From JANPCX01 sp966211815 (GTDB taxonomy: Bacteria; Pseudomonadota; Gammaproteobacteria; Burkholderiales; Burkholderiaceae_C): 64,000 nucleotides of DNA. The DNA lies in the NCBI GenBank assembly GCA_966211815.1, contig CBIHOD010000011.1:12339-76338 (forward strand), given 5' to 3'. Positions 17,797 through 26,120 of the stretch are shown here, piece after piece; the first letter of the stretch is position 1; each line of letters begins with the position of its first letter. The notes below the pieces were generated by a model, which worked only from the letters and a program-made list of their open reading frames with translations, was not told where the DNA came from and ran no database searches. A program made the translations under genes and the position numbers.

Positions 17797-17886
17797 GAGG
17801 GACAGGGGCGAGGGGCTCCGTTCATGTCCCCCGCGGGCTTCGCCCGCTCCTCCTTGACTTCACTACGCCCCTCGCCCTTGTCCCTC
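17797..17886. repeat. Large palindromic element A in the pilU-dapE gap
   Basis: Outer arms at 17797-17816 (GAGGGACAGGGGCGAGGGGC) and 17867-17886 are inverted repeats with one mismatch over 20 bp. The interior holds CTCCGTTCATGTCCCCCGCG and a smaller GCGGGCTTCGCCCGC hairpin, and then TCCTTGACT. The same interior is present in opposite orientation in element B. It carries no gene and may form a long hairpin in RNA or a cruciform in DNA. Confidence 0.8.
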
Positions 17887-17944
17887 GCTCGAAACCAAAG
17901 ATGGCATGCCCCCAAAGAAACGGCGTACCTCGCATGGTTCCTGA

Positions 17945-18050
17945 GCGCTGCGGTGGGAGGGCAGGCCCTGCTACGTTCAGTCAAGGGGGAGCGGGGCAAA
18001 GCCCCGCGGGGGACATGAACGGAGCAGGGCCTGCCCTCTCACCGCAGCGC
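17945..18050. repeat. Large palindromic element B in the pilU-dapE gap
   Basis: Outer arms at 17945-17979 and 18016-18050 match as inverted repeats over 35 bp with two mismatches. Between them is the core AGTCAAGGGGGAGCGGGGC ... GCCCCGCGGGGGACATGAAC, with its own GCGGGGC/GCCCCGC hairpin. The core is the near-exact reverse complement of the interior of element A. The remaining ~110 bp up to dapE contain no recognisable gene. Confidence 0.8.
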
Positions 18051-18164
18051 GATTGCGCCAAACCACCGCAAGCCGCACTCACCATGCCCCTAGCGATCTT
18101 TTCAACCAATTTCCAAAACATCAGGACTCCCCTTTAAGGGCGAGCCTGGACGAGCTTCATCCCG

Positions 18165-19313
18165 ATGAAAACGCTCCAACTGACCGAGCAACTGCTGTCT
18201 CTGCCCTCGGTCACGCCCGATGACGGCGGCTGCCAGGCGCTGATCGCCGAACGCCTGCGGGCGCTGGGCTTCGAATGCACCGACCTGCCCTTCGGCCCGG
18301 AAAGCGAAAGGGTGTCCAACCTCTGGGCCGTCAAGCGCGGACGGGGCGGGCAAGCCGGACCGCTGCTGGTGTTCGCCGGCCACACCGACGTCGTGCCCAC
18401 CGGCCCGGCCGACCAGTGGACGACGCCGCCCTTCCTGCCCAGCCACCGGGACGGCCATCTCTACGCGCGCGGCGCGGCCGACATGAAGACCTCGCTGGCG
18501 GCGATGGTGGTGGCGAGCGAGGAATTCGTCCAGGCCCTACCCGCCCACGCCGGGTCGATCGCCTTCCTGCTGACCAGCGATGAAGAAGGCCCGGGCACCC
18601 ACGGCACCGTCAAGGTGTGCGAATGGCTGCGCGCGCAAGGCATCCGCCCCGACTACTGCATCGTCGGCGAGCCGACTTCGGTCGACCGCCTGGGCGACAT
18701 GATCAAGAACGGCCGCCGCGGCTCGCTGTCGGGCAGGCTCACCGTGCGCGGCGTGCAAGGCCACATCGCCTACCCCCACCTGGCGAAGAACCCGGTCCAC
18801 ATGCTGGCACCCGCGCTGGCCGAGCTGGCCGCGACGCGATGGGACGGCGGCAACGCCTTCTTCCCGCCCACCACCTGGCAGGTGTCGAACATCCAGGCCG
18901 GCACCGGCGCGACCAACGTGATCCCGGGCGAGCTGGTGCTGCAGTTCAACTTCCGCTTCTCCACCGAATCCACCGCCGCGTCGTTGAAAGAGCGCGTGCA
19001 CGAGGCGCTGGAACGCCACGGCGTCGACCATGACATCGCCTGGAACCTGAGCGGGGAGCCCTTCATCACCGAGCCCGGGTCCCTGAGCCGCGCGGTGTGC
19101 GGGGCGATCGAGCGCGAAACCGGCCTGGCGGCCGAGCTGTCCACCACCGGCGGCACCTCCGACGCGCGCTTCATCGCCAAGATCTGCCCGCAGGTGCTGG
19201 AATTCGGGCCGGTCAACGCCACCATCCACCAGATCGACGAGCGCGTGGCGCTGGACTCGATCGAACCGCTGAAGAACATCTACCGCAGAACCTTGGAAAC
19301 CTTGCTGACATGA
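18165..19313 (+). CDS. dapE: Succinyl-diaminopimelate desuccinylase DapE
   Basis: A 382-residue dinuclear zinc M20 hydrolase that releases succinate from N-succinyl-LL-DAP. The metal and catalytic residues are visible: H73 in FAGHTDVVPTG, D106 in ARGAADMKTS, E140-E141 in LTSDEEGPGTHG, and the late histidine in GPVNATIHQIDE. It follows pilU after a 429-bp palindrome-rich gap, so it probably has its own promoter. Its stop codon overlaps the prmB start (ATGA). Confidence 0.97.
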   Translation: MKTLQLTEQLLSLPSVTPDDGGCQALIAERLRALGFECTDLPFGPESERVSNLWAVKRGRGGQAGPLLVFAGHTDVVPTGPADQWTTPPFLPSHRDGHLYARGAADMKTSLAAMVVASEEFVQALPAHAGSIAFLLTSDEEGPGTHGTVKVCEWLRAQGIRPDYCIVGEPTSVDRLGDMIKNGRRGSLSGRLTVRGVQGHIAYPHLAKNPVHMLAPALAELAATRWDGGNAFFPPTTWQVSNIQAGTGATNVIPGELVLQFNFRFSTESTAASLKERVHEALERHGVDHDIAWNLSGEPFITEPGSLSRAVCGAIERETGLAAELSTTGGTSDARFIAKICPQVLEFGPVNATIHQIDERVALDSIEPLKNIYRRTLETLLT

Positions 19314-20245
19314 ACCTGATCGAATTCATCACCGCGCAAAGCGCCCGCCTCAAACAGGCGGGCGTTTCGTTTGGGCACGGCACGCTCAACGCCTTCGACG
19401 AAGCCGCGTGGCTGGTGCTGTGGTCCCTCGGGCTGGACATGGACGCGCTCGAAGCCAACGCCAAGAAGGCGCTGTCGGCCGAGGAGTCGGCCAAGGCCGA
19501 AGCCGTGGTCGACCGCCGGATCCAGACCCGGCTGCCCGCCGCCTACATCACCCGCGAAGCCTGGCTGCAGAACGTGCCCTTCTACGTGGACGAGCGGGCC
19601 ATCGTGCCTCGCTCCTTCATCGCCGAGCTGCTGGCCGACGGCGAAGGCACCGGCCAGCTCGATTCCTGGCTGTCCGACAGCACCCACGCGGTGCTCGACC
19701 TGTGCACCGGCAACGGCAGCCTGGCGGTGATCGCCGCGATGGCCTACCCCGACGTGGTGGTCGACGCGGTCGACATCTCCGACGACGCGCTGGCCGTGGC
19801 GCGCATCAACGTCGACCGGCACAAGCTGCAAAAGCGGATCACGCTCAAGAAGTCCGACCTTCTGGACGACGTGACCGGCCCCTACGACCTCATCGTCTGC
19901 AATCCGCCCTACGTGAACAGCAGGAGCATGCGCGAGCTGCCGCGCGAGTACCAGCACGAGCCGGCGCTGGCCCTGGCCGGCGGCGAGGACGGCATGGACC
20001 TGGTGCGCCGCATCCTCCACGACGCGCCCTCGCGCCTGAGCGGCATCGGTGTGCTCGTGCTGGAGATCGGCAACGAGCGCGCCCACTTCGAGCACGCCTT
20101 CCGCCGGCTCGAGGTGGCCTGGCTGGAGACCAGCGCGGGCGACGACCAGGTGCTGCTGGTGACCCGGGACGCCCTCGCCCGCTGGCTGGCGAGCCCGCAC
20201 GCCGGCCGTGCGGAGAACGACGGCAAGAAGAAGAAAGCACCATGA
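19310..20245 (+). CDS. prmB: 50S ribosomal protein L3 N5-glutamine methyltransferase PrmB
   Basis: A 311-residue SAM-dependent methyltransferase of the HemK/PrmC/PrmB group, modifying a glutamine in L3. The N-terminal helical recognition domain (about 1-100) precedes the SAM site VLDLCTGNGSLAV (128-140) and the catalytic NPPYVNSR motif at 198. The PrmB-type N-terminus (LIEFITAQSARLKQAGVSFGHG) separates it from PrmC. The ATG overlaps the dapE stop by four bases, and its own stop overlaps the next gene the same way, so all three are probably translationally coupled. Confidence 0.93.
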   Translation: MNLIEFITAQSARLKQAGVSFGHGTLNAFDEAAWLVLWSLGLDMDALEANAKKALSAEESAKAEAVVDRRIQTRLPAAYITREAWLQNVPFYVDERAIVPRSFIAELLADGEGTGQLDSWLSDSTHAVLDLCTGNGSLAVIAAMAYPDVVVDAVDISDDALAVARINVDRHKLQKRITLKKSDLLDDVTGPYDLIVCNPPYVNSRSMRELPREYQHEPALALAGGEDGMDLVRRILHDAPSRLSGIGVLVLEIGNERAHFEHAFRRLEVAWLETSAGDDQVLLVTRDALARWLASPHAGRAENDGKKKKAP

Positions 20246-22215
20246 TCGTCATCAAGAACGTCACCCTGCGCCGCGGCACCAAGGTCGTGCTGCAGGACGC
20301 AAGCAGCACCCTGCAGCCGGGCGAGAAGGTCGGCCTGGTCGGGCGCAACGGCGCGGGCAAGTCCAGCCTGTTCTCGCTGCTGACCCACCGCCTGCAGTCC
20401 GACAGCGGCGACGTCGAGATGCCGCCGCGCTGGATCGTCGGCGAAGTGGCGCAATCCATGCCCGAGACCGACGACCCCGCCACGCTCTTCGTGCTGCAGG
20501 GCGACACCCGCCTGATGGCCGCGCAGGCCGCGCTCGAGCAGGCCGAGGCCGCCGACGACGGCAACGCCATGGGCGAGGCCCACATGGCCATCGCCGAGGC
20601 CGGCGGTTTCGACGCGCCCGCCCGCGCCCAGGCGCTGCTGATGGGCCTGGGTTTCCGCACCGACCAGCTCGACCTGCCTGTCAACAGCTTCTCCGGCGGC
20701 TGGCGCATGCGGCTGCAGCTGGCCCGCGCCCTGATGTGCCCGGCCGACCTGATGCTGCTGGACGAACCCACCAACCACCTGGACCTGGACGCCCTCGTCT
20801 GGCTGGAAGCCTGGCTGCTGCGCTACGAAGGCACGCTGATCGTCATCAGCCACGACCGCGAGTTCCTCGACGCGGTCACCAAGGTCACGCTGCACCTGGA
20901 CCAGGCCCAGCTCACCCGCTACGGCGGCAACTACACCGCCTTCGAGGAGATGCGCGCCGAGCGGCTGGTGCAGGCCCAGGCCCAGGCGGCCAAGCAGCAA
21001 GAGCGCATGGCCCACCTGCAGAAGTTCATCGACCGCTTCAAGGCCAAGGCCAGCAAGGCCAAGCAGGCGCAAAGCCGCGTCAAGGCCCTGGCGCGCATGG
21101 AAAAACTCGCGCCCATCCTCACCAGCAGCGATTTCAACTTCGAATTCCGCGAGCCGCCGAGCCTGCCCAACCCGATGCTGGCCTGCTCCATGGTGGCCTG
21201 CGGATACGGCGGGACGCCCATCGTCTCGGACATCAACCGCTCGGTGCTGGCCGGCCAGCGCATCGGCATCCTCGGCGCCAACGGCCAGGGCAAGTCAACG
21301 CTGGTCAAGACCATCGCCAAGGAGATCCCGCTGATCGGCGGCGAAGTCACCGAAGGCAAGGGCCTGTCCATCGGCTACTTCGCCCAGCAGGAACTCGACG
21401 TGCTGCAGCTCGACGACGGCCCCTTGATGCACATGGTGCGCCTGGCGCGCGACGTCGGCCCGCCCGGCCGCGAACAGGAACTGCGCGACTTCCTCGGCAG
21501 CTTCCGCTTCGTCGGCGACATGGTCAACCAGGCCGTGGGCAGCCTCAGCGGCGGTGAGAAGGCGCGGCTGGTGCTGGCCATGCTGGTCTGGCAGCGCCCC
21601 AACCTGCTGCTGCTGGACGAGCCGACCAACCACCTCGACCTCGACACCCGGGAGGCGCTGTCGATGGCGCTGAACGAGTTCGAAGGCACCGTGATGCTCG
21701 TCAGCCACGACCGCGCCCTGCTGCGCGAGGTGTGCGACGAGTTCTGGCTCGTCGCCAAGGGCAAGGTCGAGCCTTTCGACGGTGACCTGGACGACTACCA
21801 GAAATGGCTGTTGGACAACTCGCGCGAACAGGCCAAGGCGTTGCGGGAAGCGGGCGCCAGAGGCGGCCAGGCGGTGGCTGGCAAGGCCGCCAGCCAGGCC
21901 GCGGCGACACCCGCCGCGACGCCGCCCCCGCCCAGCGGCAGGGAAGACCGCAAAGCCGCCGCCCAGGCGCGCCAACAGCGAATCGAAGACCTGAAGCCGC
22001 TGCGCAAGGAGTTGAACAAGGTCGACAACCGGCTCGGCGTGCTGTTCTCCGAGCGCGACAAGCTGGAGGCCGCGCTGTCCGATGGCAGCACTGCCCCCAA
22101 AGACCTGGCCGAAGCGGGCAAGAAGCTCAAGGCCGTGGGCGACGAGATCGCCGGGCTGGAAGGCCGCTGGCTGGAATTGAGCACCGAGATCGAGGAATTG
22201 GAGGGTGGGCGGTGA
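20242..22215 (+). CDS. ABC-F family ATPase (YheS-like)
   Basis: A 657-residue protein with two ABC nucleotide-binding domains and no membrane segments, as in ribosome-associated ABC-F proteins. NBD1 has GLVGRNGAGKSSLF and signature SFSGGWRMRLQLARAL with LLDEPTNHLDLD. NBD2 has GILGANGQGKSTL, SLSGGEKARLVLAML and LLDEPTNHLDLDT. The linker between them is Lys/Gln-rich (about 220-300). A C-terminal Ala/Pro spacer leads into a coiled coil (about 575-657). Overall order and length resemble E. coli YheS; the exact cellular target is unproven. It starts inside the prmB stop. Confidence 0.92.
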   Translation: MIVIKNVTLRRGTKVVLQDASSTLQPGEKVGLVGRNGAGKSSLFSLLTHRLQSDSGDVEMPPRWIVGEVAQSMPETDDPATLFVLQGDTRLMAAQAALEQAEAADDGNAMGEAHMAIAEAGGFDAPARAQALLMGLGFRTDQLDLPVNSFSGGWRMRLQLARALMCPADLMLLDEPTNHLDLDALVWLEAWLLRYEGTLIVISHDREFLDAVTKVTLHLDQAQLTRYGGNYTAFEEMRAERLVQAQAQAAKQQERMAHLQKFIDRFKAKASKAKQAQSRVKALARMEKLAPILTSSDFNFEFREPPSLPNPMLACSMVACGYGGTPIVSDINRSVLAGQRIGILGANGQGKSTLVKTIAKEIPLIGGEVTEGKGLSIGYFAQQELDVLQLDDGPLMHMVRLARDVGPPGREQELRDFLGSFRFVGDMVNQAVGSLSGGEKARLVLAMLVWQRPNLLLLDEPTNHLDLDTREALSMALNEFEGTVMLVSHDRALLREVCDEFWLVAKGKVEPFDGDLDDYQKWLLDNSREQAKALREAGARGGQAVAGKAASQAAATPAATPPPPSGREDRKAAAQARQQRIEDLKPLRKELNKVDNRLGVLFSERDKLEAALSDGSTAPKDLAEAGKKLKAVGDEIAGLEGRWLELSTEIEELEGGR

Positions 22216-22339
22216 CGGGCCCGCGAGGTTCCACCCCGCCCTTGCCGCGCTGTCCGAAACCCCATTCGCCGCGAAAGCCCGCCCGCAAGGCATCATCCAC
22301 ACCCGCTGTCTCCCCTCAACTTTAGAAAGGATCCACGCC

Positions 22340-22762
<423 letters not shown>

Positions 22763-22862
22763 TCGCGGGATAATCCCAGCTTCGCCCAACCGCGCGCCGG
22801 GGCCCTGCACCACAGTGCCCCGGCGCGTTTTCATGCCCAAGCGGCCATTGCCCCGACCGACC

Positions 22863-24386
22863 ATGACCAGCTCAAAATCCGCTTCCACAGCCCATCAAGA
22901 CCCCAACCTGGCGGGGTTGATCGAGGTTGAACGCCTCATCAACGCAGGCCGGCTGCAACAAGCCGCCGGGCTGTTGAACCAGCTGCAGACGCGCGTCATC
23001 GGCGATCCGCGGGTCTACATGATGGGCACGCAGCTGGCCGAAGCGGCCGGCCAACCCGCCGGGGCGCTGAAAGCCGCGCGGCACGCGGTGAAGGTCGCGC
23101 CGCAGTTCGCGCCCGCCGTGCTGAACCTGGCGCTGCTGCTGGCGCGCCAGAACCAGTTCCAGGAAGCCGCCCAGGAGGCCGAGAAGGCCGTGGCCATGGC
23201 GCCGGGCGACCTGGTCACCCTGAAGGGCGCGATCGACATCGCCCACCGCGCCGGTTATGTGGAGCTGGCGTTGAAATTCCTGCCGAAAGCGATCGAGCTG
23301 TCGGCGCCGAACAACCGTCTCTACAAACGCCAGATGGCGCACGACCTGGCCGCCCTCGGCCGCAACGCCGAAGCCATCCCGCTGTTCGACGAGCTGCTGC
23401 AAGCCGACGCCAAGGACGCGTCTTCGCTGCAGGGCCGCGCCAACGCCGCGCTGGCCGAGGGCGACAGCGCGGCCGCCCAGCGCGACTGGGACGCGCTGGT
23501 GGCCCTGGACCCCGCCAACGAGGAGTACAAATTCCACCGCGAAGTCGCCTACGGCCGCACGCCGGCGACGCTGCCCGACAGCGTGCCACGCGCGCTGTTC
23601 GACGACATGGCCGGCGTCTTCGACGCCCACCTGGTGAAGAACCTGGGCTACCAGCTGCCCAGGCAAGTGGCCGAATGGGCGTTGAAGAAGCACCCGACGC
23701 GGGAGTTCAACGTGCTGGACCTGGGTTGCGGCACCGGCCTGCTCGGCGCCTGCCTCGGCCCGCTCAACGGCTACATCATCGGCGTCGACCTGTCGACCAA
23801 GATGATCGAGCAGGCGGCCCGCCACAACGTCTACTACCGTTTCCACCAGGTCGGCGTGCTCGACGCGCTGAAAGGAACGCCGGAGAACCTGTACGAACTG
23901 GTGGCGGCGCTGGACGTCTTCACCTACATCGGCGATTTGGGCCAGGCGGTGGCCGACGCGCACCGCGTCGCCAAGCCCGGCGGCCACTTCGTCTTCTCCT
24001 GCGAACGCGCCCAGGAAACCGAAGCCGACTGGCTGCTGCGCCCGACCCAGCGCTACGCCCACAAGCAAAGCCACATCGAAGCCCTGTGCAAGGCCGCGGG
24101 CTTCGCCGAGGTGGCGGTGCAGGACACCACCATCCGCCAGGAAGGCGACCAGCCGGTCAATGGTTTCCTCGTCATCGCGCGCAAGGCGGCCGAAGGCGAG
24201 GCCGTGGAAACCGCCGCGCCCGCCGCCGCGGCCAAGAAACCCGTCGCCAGGAAGAAGGCAGCCGCCAAAACCGCCGAGGCGCCGGCTGAAGACAACGCCG
24301 CGCCGACGGCCGAAGAGGCCAAGCCGAAAGCTGTCCGCAAGCCCCGCACCGCGAAGAAGAAGGCGGAAGACGGCAGCGAGGACTGA
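22863..24386 (+). CDS. TPR-methyltransferase with Lys/Ala-rich tail
   Basis: A 507-residue three-part protein. Residues about 15-225 are tetratricopeptide-like helical repeats (for example FAPAVLNLALLLARQNQFQE). Residues about 240-430 form a class I SAM methyltransferase with VLDLGCGTGLLGA at 284-296, IIGVDLSTKM and a C-terminal strand following QEGDQPVNGFLVIARK. From about 436 the tail is Ala/Lys/Pro-rich with AAKKPVARKKAAAK-type repeats like those of bacterial histone-H1-like proteins, suggesting nucleic-acid or ribosome contact (inference). The substrate is unknown. A GATAAT-like hexamer lies in the short gap after ohr. Transcription very likely ends at the hairpin 24435-24460. Confidence 0.85.
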   Translation: MTSSKSASTAHQDPNLAGLIEVERLINAGRLQQAAGLLNQLQTRVIGDPRVYMMGTQLAEAAGQPAGALKAARHAVKVAPQFAPAVLNLALLLARQNQFQEAAQEAEKAVAMAPGDLVTLKGAIDIAHRAGYVELALKFLPKAIELSAPNNRLYKRQMAHDLAALGRNAEAIPLFDELLQADAKDASSLQGRANAALAEGDSAAAQRDWDALVALDPANEEYKFHREVAYGRTPATLPDSVPRALFDDMAGVFDAHLVKNLGYQLPRQVAEWALKKHPTREFNVLDLGCGTGLLGACLGPLNGYIIGVDLSTKMIEQAARHNVYYRFHQVGVLDALKGTPENLYELVAALDVFTYIGDLGQAVADAHRVAKPGGHFVFSCERAQETEADWLLRPTQRYAHKQSHIEALCKAAGFAEVAVQDTTIRQEGDQPVNGFLVIARKAAEGEAVETAAPAAAAKKPVARKKAAAKTAEAPAEDNAAPTAEEAKPKAVRKPRTAKKKAEDGSED

Positions 24387-24434
24387 GGACGGCCGGCCCT
24401 TCGCGGCGCCGCCGCCGATGGGCTGGAAAGCGAA

Positions 24435-24460
24435 GGGCGTCCGCGGACGCCCTTTTTTTT
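24435..24460 (+). terminator. Rho-independent terminator after the TPR-methyltransferase gene
   Basis: A perfect 9-bp palindromic stem, GGGCGTCCGCGGACGCCC, is followed directly by eight T. It lies 48 bp after the stop at 24386 and before the convergent patatin gene. Confidence 0.92.
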
Positions 24461-24486
24461 CGTCGCGCGGACCCGGCGCCGGCCGG

Positions 24487-25827
24487 TCACTCCAGCTTCG
24501 TCGTCCTGAACTCGGCGCCCGTGTCCGGCCCGCGGTTGCGGTTGCGGCGCTCCCAGCCGAAGAACTTCACCACCTCGTCGCGGCGACCCATGGTGTCGGT
24601 CTCCCCCAGCGCAAGCAGCTCCTGCGTGTAGGGCGCCTCGAACAACAGGTAGCTCGCCAGCGCGGCGCCGCGCGCCGCGCGGCCTTCGCCCGAGACGCCG
24701 ACGCCGCGCAGCAGCGCCCTCACCGCGGGAGGCAGCGCGTGCAGGTGGCGGGCGGCGATGTCGTCCAGCCGCTGGCTGGGCGCGATGACCAGCACTTCGA
24801 TCGGCTTGAGGTGACTGCGGGCGCGGATCTCCGGCGGCAGCATGGCCAGCGTGTTGTTGATGCGCTGCAGGCGCTCGACGTCCACCGCCAGGGCATCCAG
24901 GAAGATGCTCGACAGCGCGTGGCCCGCGATCTGCGCCAGGTTGGGGTATTCGTCGCTGCCCGAGCGCCCCTCGGGCTGCGGCACCGTCGGCTCGTGCATG
25001 CGGCCCGCCCCGACCACCAGGATGCGCTCGGCGCCCAGGTGCACCGCGGGGGAGATCGGCGCCGATTGGCGCATCGAACCGTCGCCGAAATATTCGGAGC
25101 GCCCATGGATCGGCAAAGCGGTGGCCGGGAAGACGAAGGGGATCGCGGCCGACGCCAGCAGGTGTTCGATGGTGATCGCGTCGGGCACCGCCAGCCGCTG
25201 CGAACGGGTCCAGGGCTCGATCGGTTCGACCGCGTCGTAGAAGGTCACGTGCTGGCCCGAGCCGTAGCTCGACGCCGTCACGGCCAGGGCGTGGAGGTGG
25301 CCCCCGCGCATCAGGTCGGGCAGCCGGTGCACCGGCACCAGCTTGCCGAGCAATTCGCGCAGCGGGCTGTTGTCCAGCAGCGACTTCGGCCGGGCCTTGC
25401 GCCAGCGCGCCACCATCCAACCGATCGACATCATCGTGAGCCAGCGCGCGCCGGTGCGCACCACGCCAAGGGAATCCGACAGGTAGACCTGGTCGGCGTG
25501 GAAGTTGCGCCAGACGTCGACGAGCCCCTGCACCGAGGCCTCGAAGAAATCGGCGTTGCAGGCCAGCGACGCGGCGTTGATGGCGCCCGCCGACGTGCCG
25601 GCGATGACGGGGAATGGATTGCGGTCGGGGGCGTTGCAGTCGCGGCGAATCTTGTCGATGGCCTTGAGCACGCCGACCTGGTAGGCGGCCCGCGCGCCGC
25701 CGCCGGTGAGGATCAGGCCGGTGCGCCGGCCGGACGATGGCGCGGGCGCCGCCGCGGCGGTGGTGGATGCCGCCGCGGCGGCGACGCTGGCGACGGCGGA
25801 CGCGGAAAGGGAAGGCGCGGGATCCAT
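24487..25827 (-). CDS. Patatin-like phospholipase
   Basis: A 446-residue serine acyl hydrolase. The oxyanion-hole motif GGGARAAYQVGVL (42-54), nucleophile S79 in AGTSAGAINAAS and catalytic D249 in YFGDGSMRQ form the Ser-Asp dyad. The first 33 residues are Ala/Ser-rich and may be disordered or a poor signal; no clear cleavage site is seen. Such proteins release fatty acids from phospholipids or other acyl esters. The gene is convergent with the methyltransferase and separated from it by the strong terminator. Confidence 0.92.
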   Translation of the reverse strand: MDPAPSLSASAVASVAAAAASTTAAAAPAPSSGRRTGLILTGGGARAAYQVGVLKAIDKIRRDCNAPDRNPFPVIAGTSAGAINAASLACNADFFEASVQGLVDVWRNFHADQVYLSDSLGVVRTGARWLTMMSIGWMVARWRKARPKSLLDNSPLRELLGKLVPVHRLPDLMRGGHLHALAVTASSYGSGQHVTFYDAVEPIEPWTRSQRLAVPDAITIEHLLASAAIPFVFPATALPIHGRSEYFGDGSMRQSAPISPAVHLGAERILVVGAGRMHEPTVPQPEGRSGSDEYPNLAQIAGHALSSIFLDALAVDVERLQRINNTLAMLPPEIRARSHLKPIEVLVIAPSQRLDDIAARHLHALPPAVRALLRGVGVSGEGRAARGAALASYLLFEAPYTQELLALGETDTMGRRDEVVKFFGWERRNRNRGPDTGAEFRTTKLE

Positions 25828-26062
25828 TCAAAGATTATTCAATGAAGGTCCCGCCGCCGGTATGGTGAGTACCCGCCCACGGACGGTCGATTTCCGCGGA
25901 TCCGCAGGCGCTTCGGCCCTGTCCGGCGAACGGGACGAGAGACGTCGCCGGCGTAGTTGTCCGCCAACGCCCCTCGCCCCGTCCTCTCCCTCTCCCCGTG
26001 CCGGCGGCGAGGGGAGCCCGTTCGCCCCCTCCCGCTCGCGGCGGCGTGAGAAAAGTTCTGCC

Positions 26063-26086
26063 CCCTCTCCCGCTCGCGGGAGAGGG
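26063..26086. repeat. REP-like palindrome between patatin and dnaE
   Basis: CCCTCTCCCGCTCGCGGGAGAGGG is a near-perfect palindrome, followed by TTGGGGTGAAGG. It belongs to the widespread family of short intergenic palindromes; a related, larger element occurs at 41031-41109. The surrounding gap (25828-26120) also holds CCCCTCGC/GCGAGGGG arms around 25971-26022 and no gene. Confidence 0.7.
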
Positions 26087-26120
26087 TTGGGGTGAAGGTC
26101 TGGGCGACCTCTGTTTGTGG

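Noticed and set aside
24160..25845. A 561-codon plus-strand frame opposite the patatin gene
   Set aside because: Crosses a strong terminator and is antisense to a gene with all patatin motifs.
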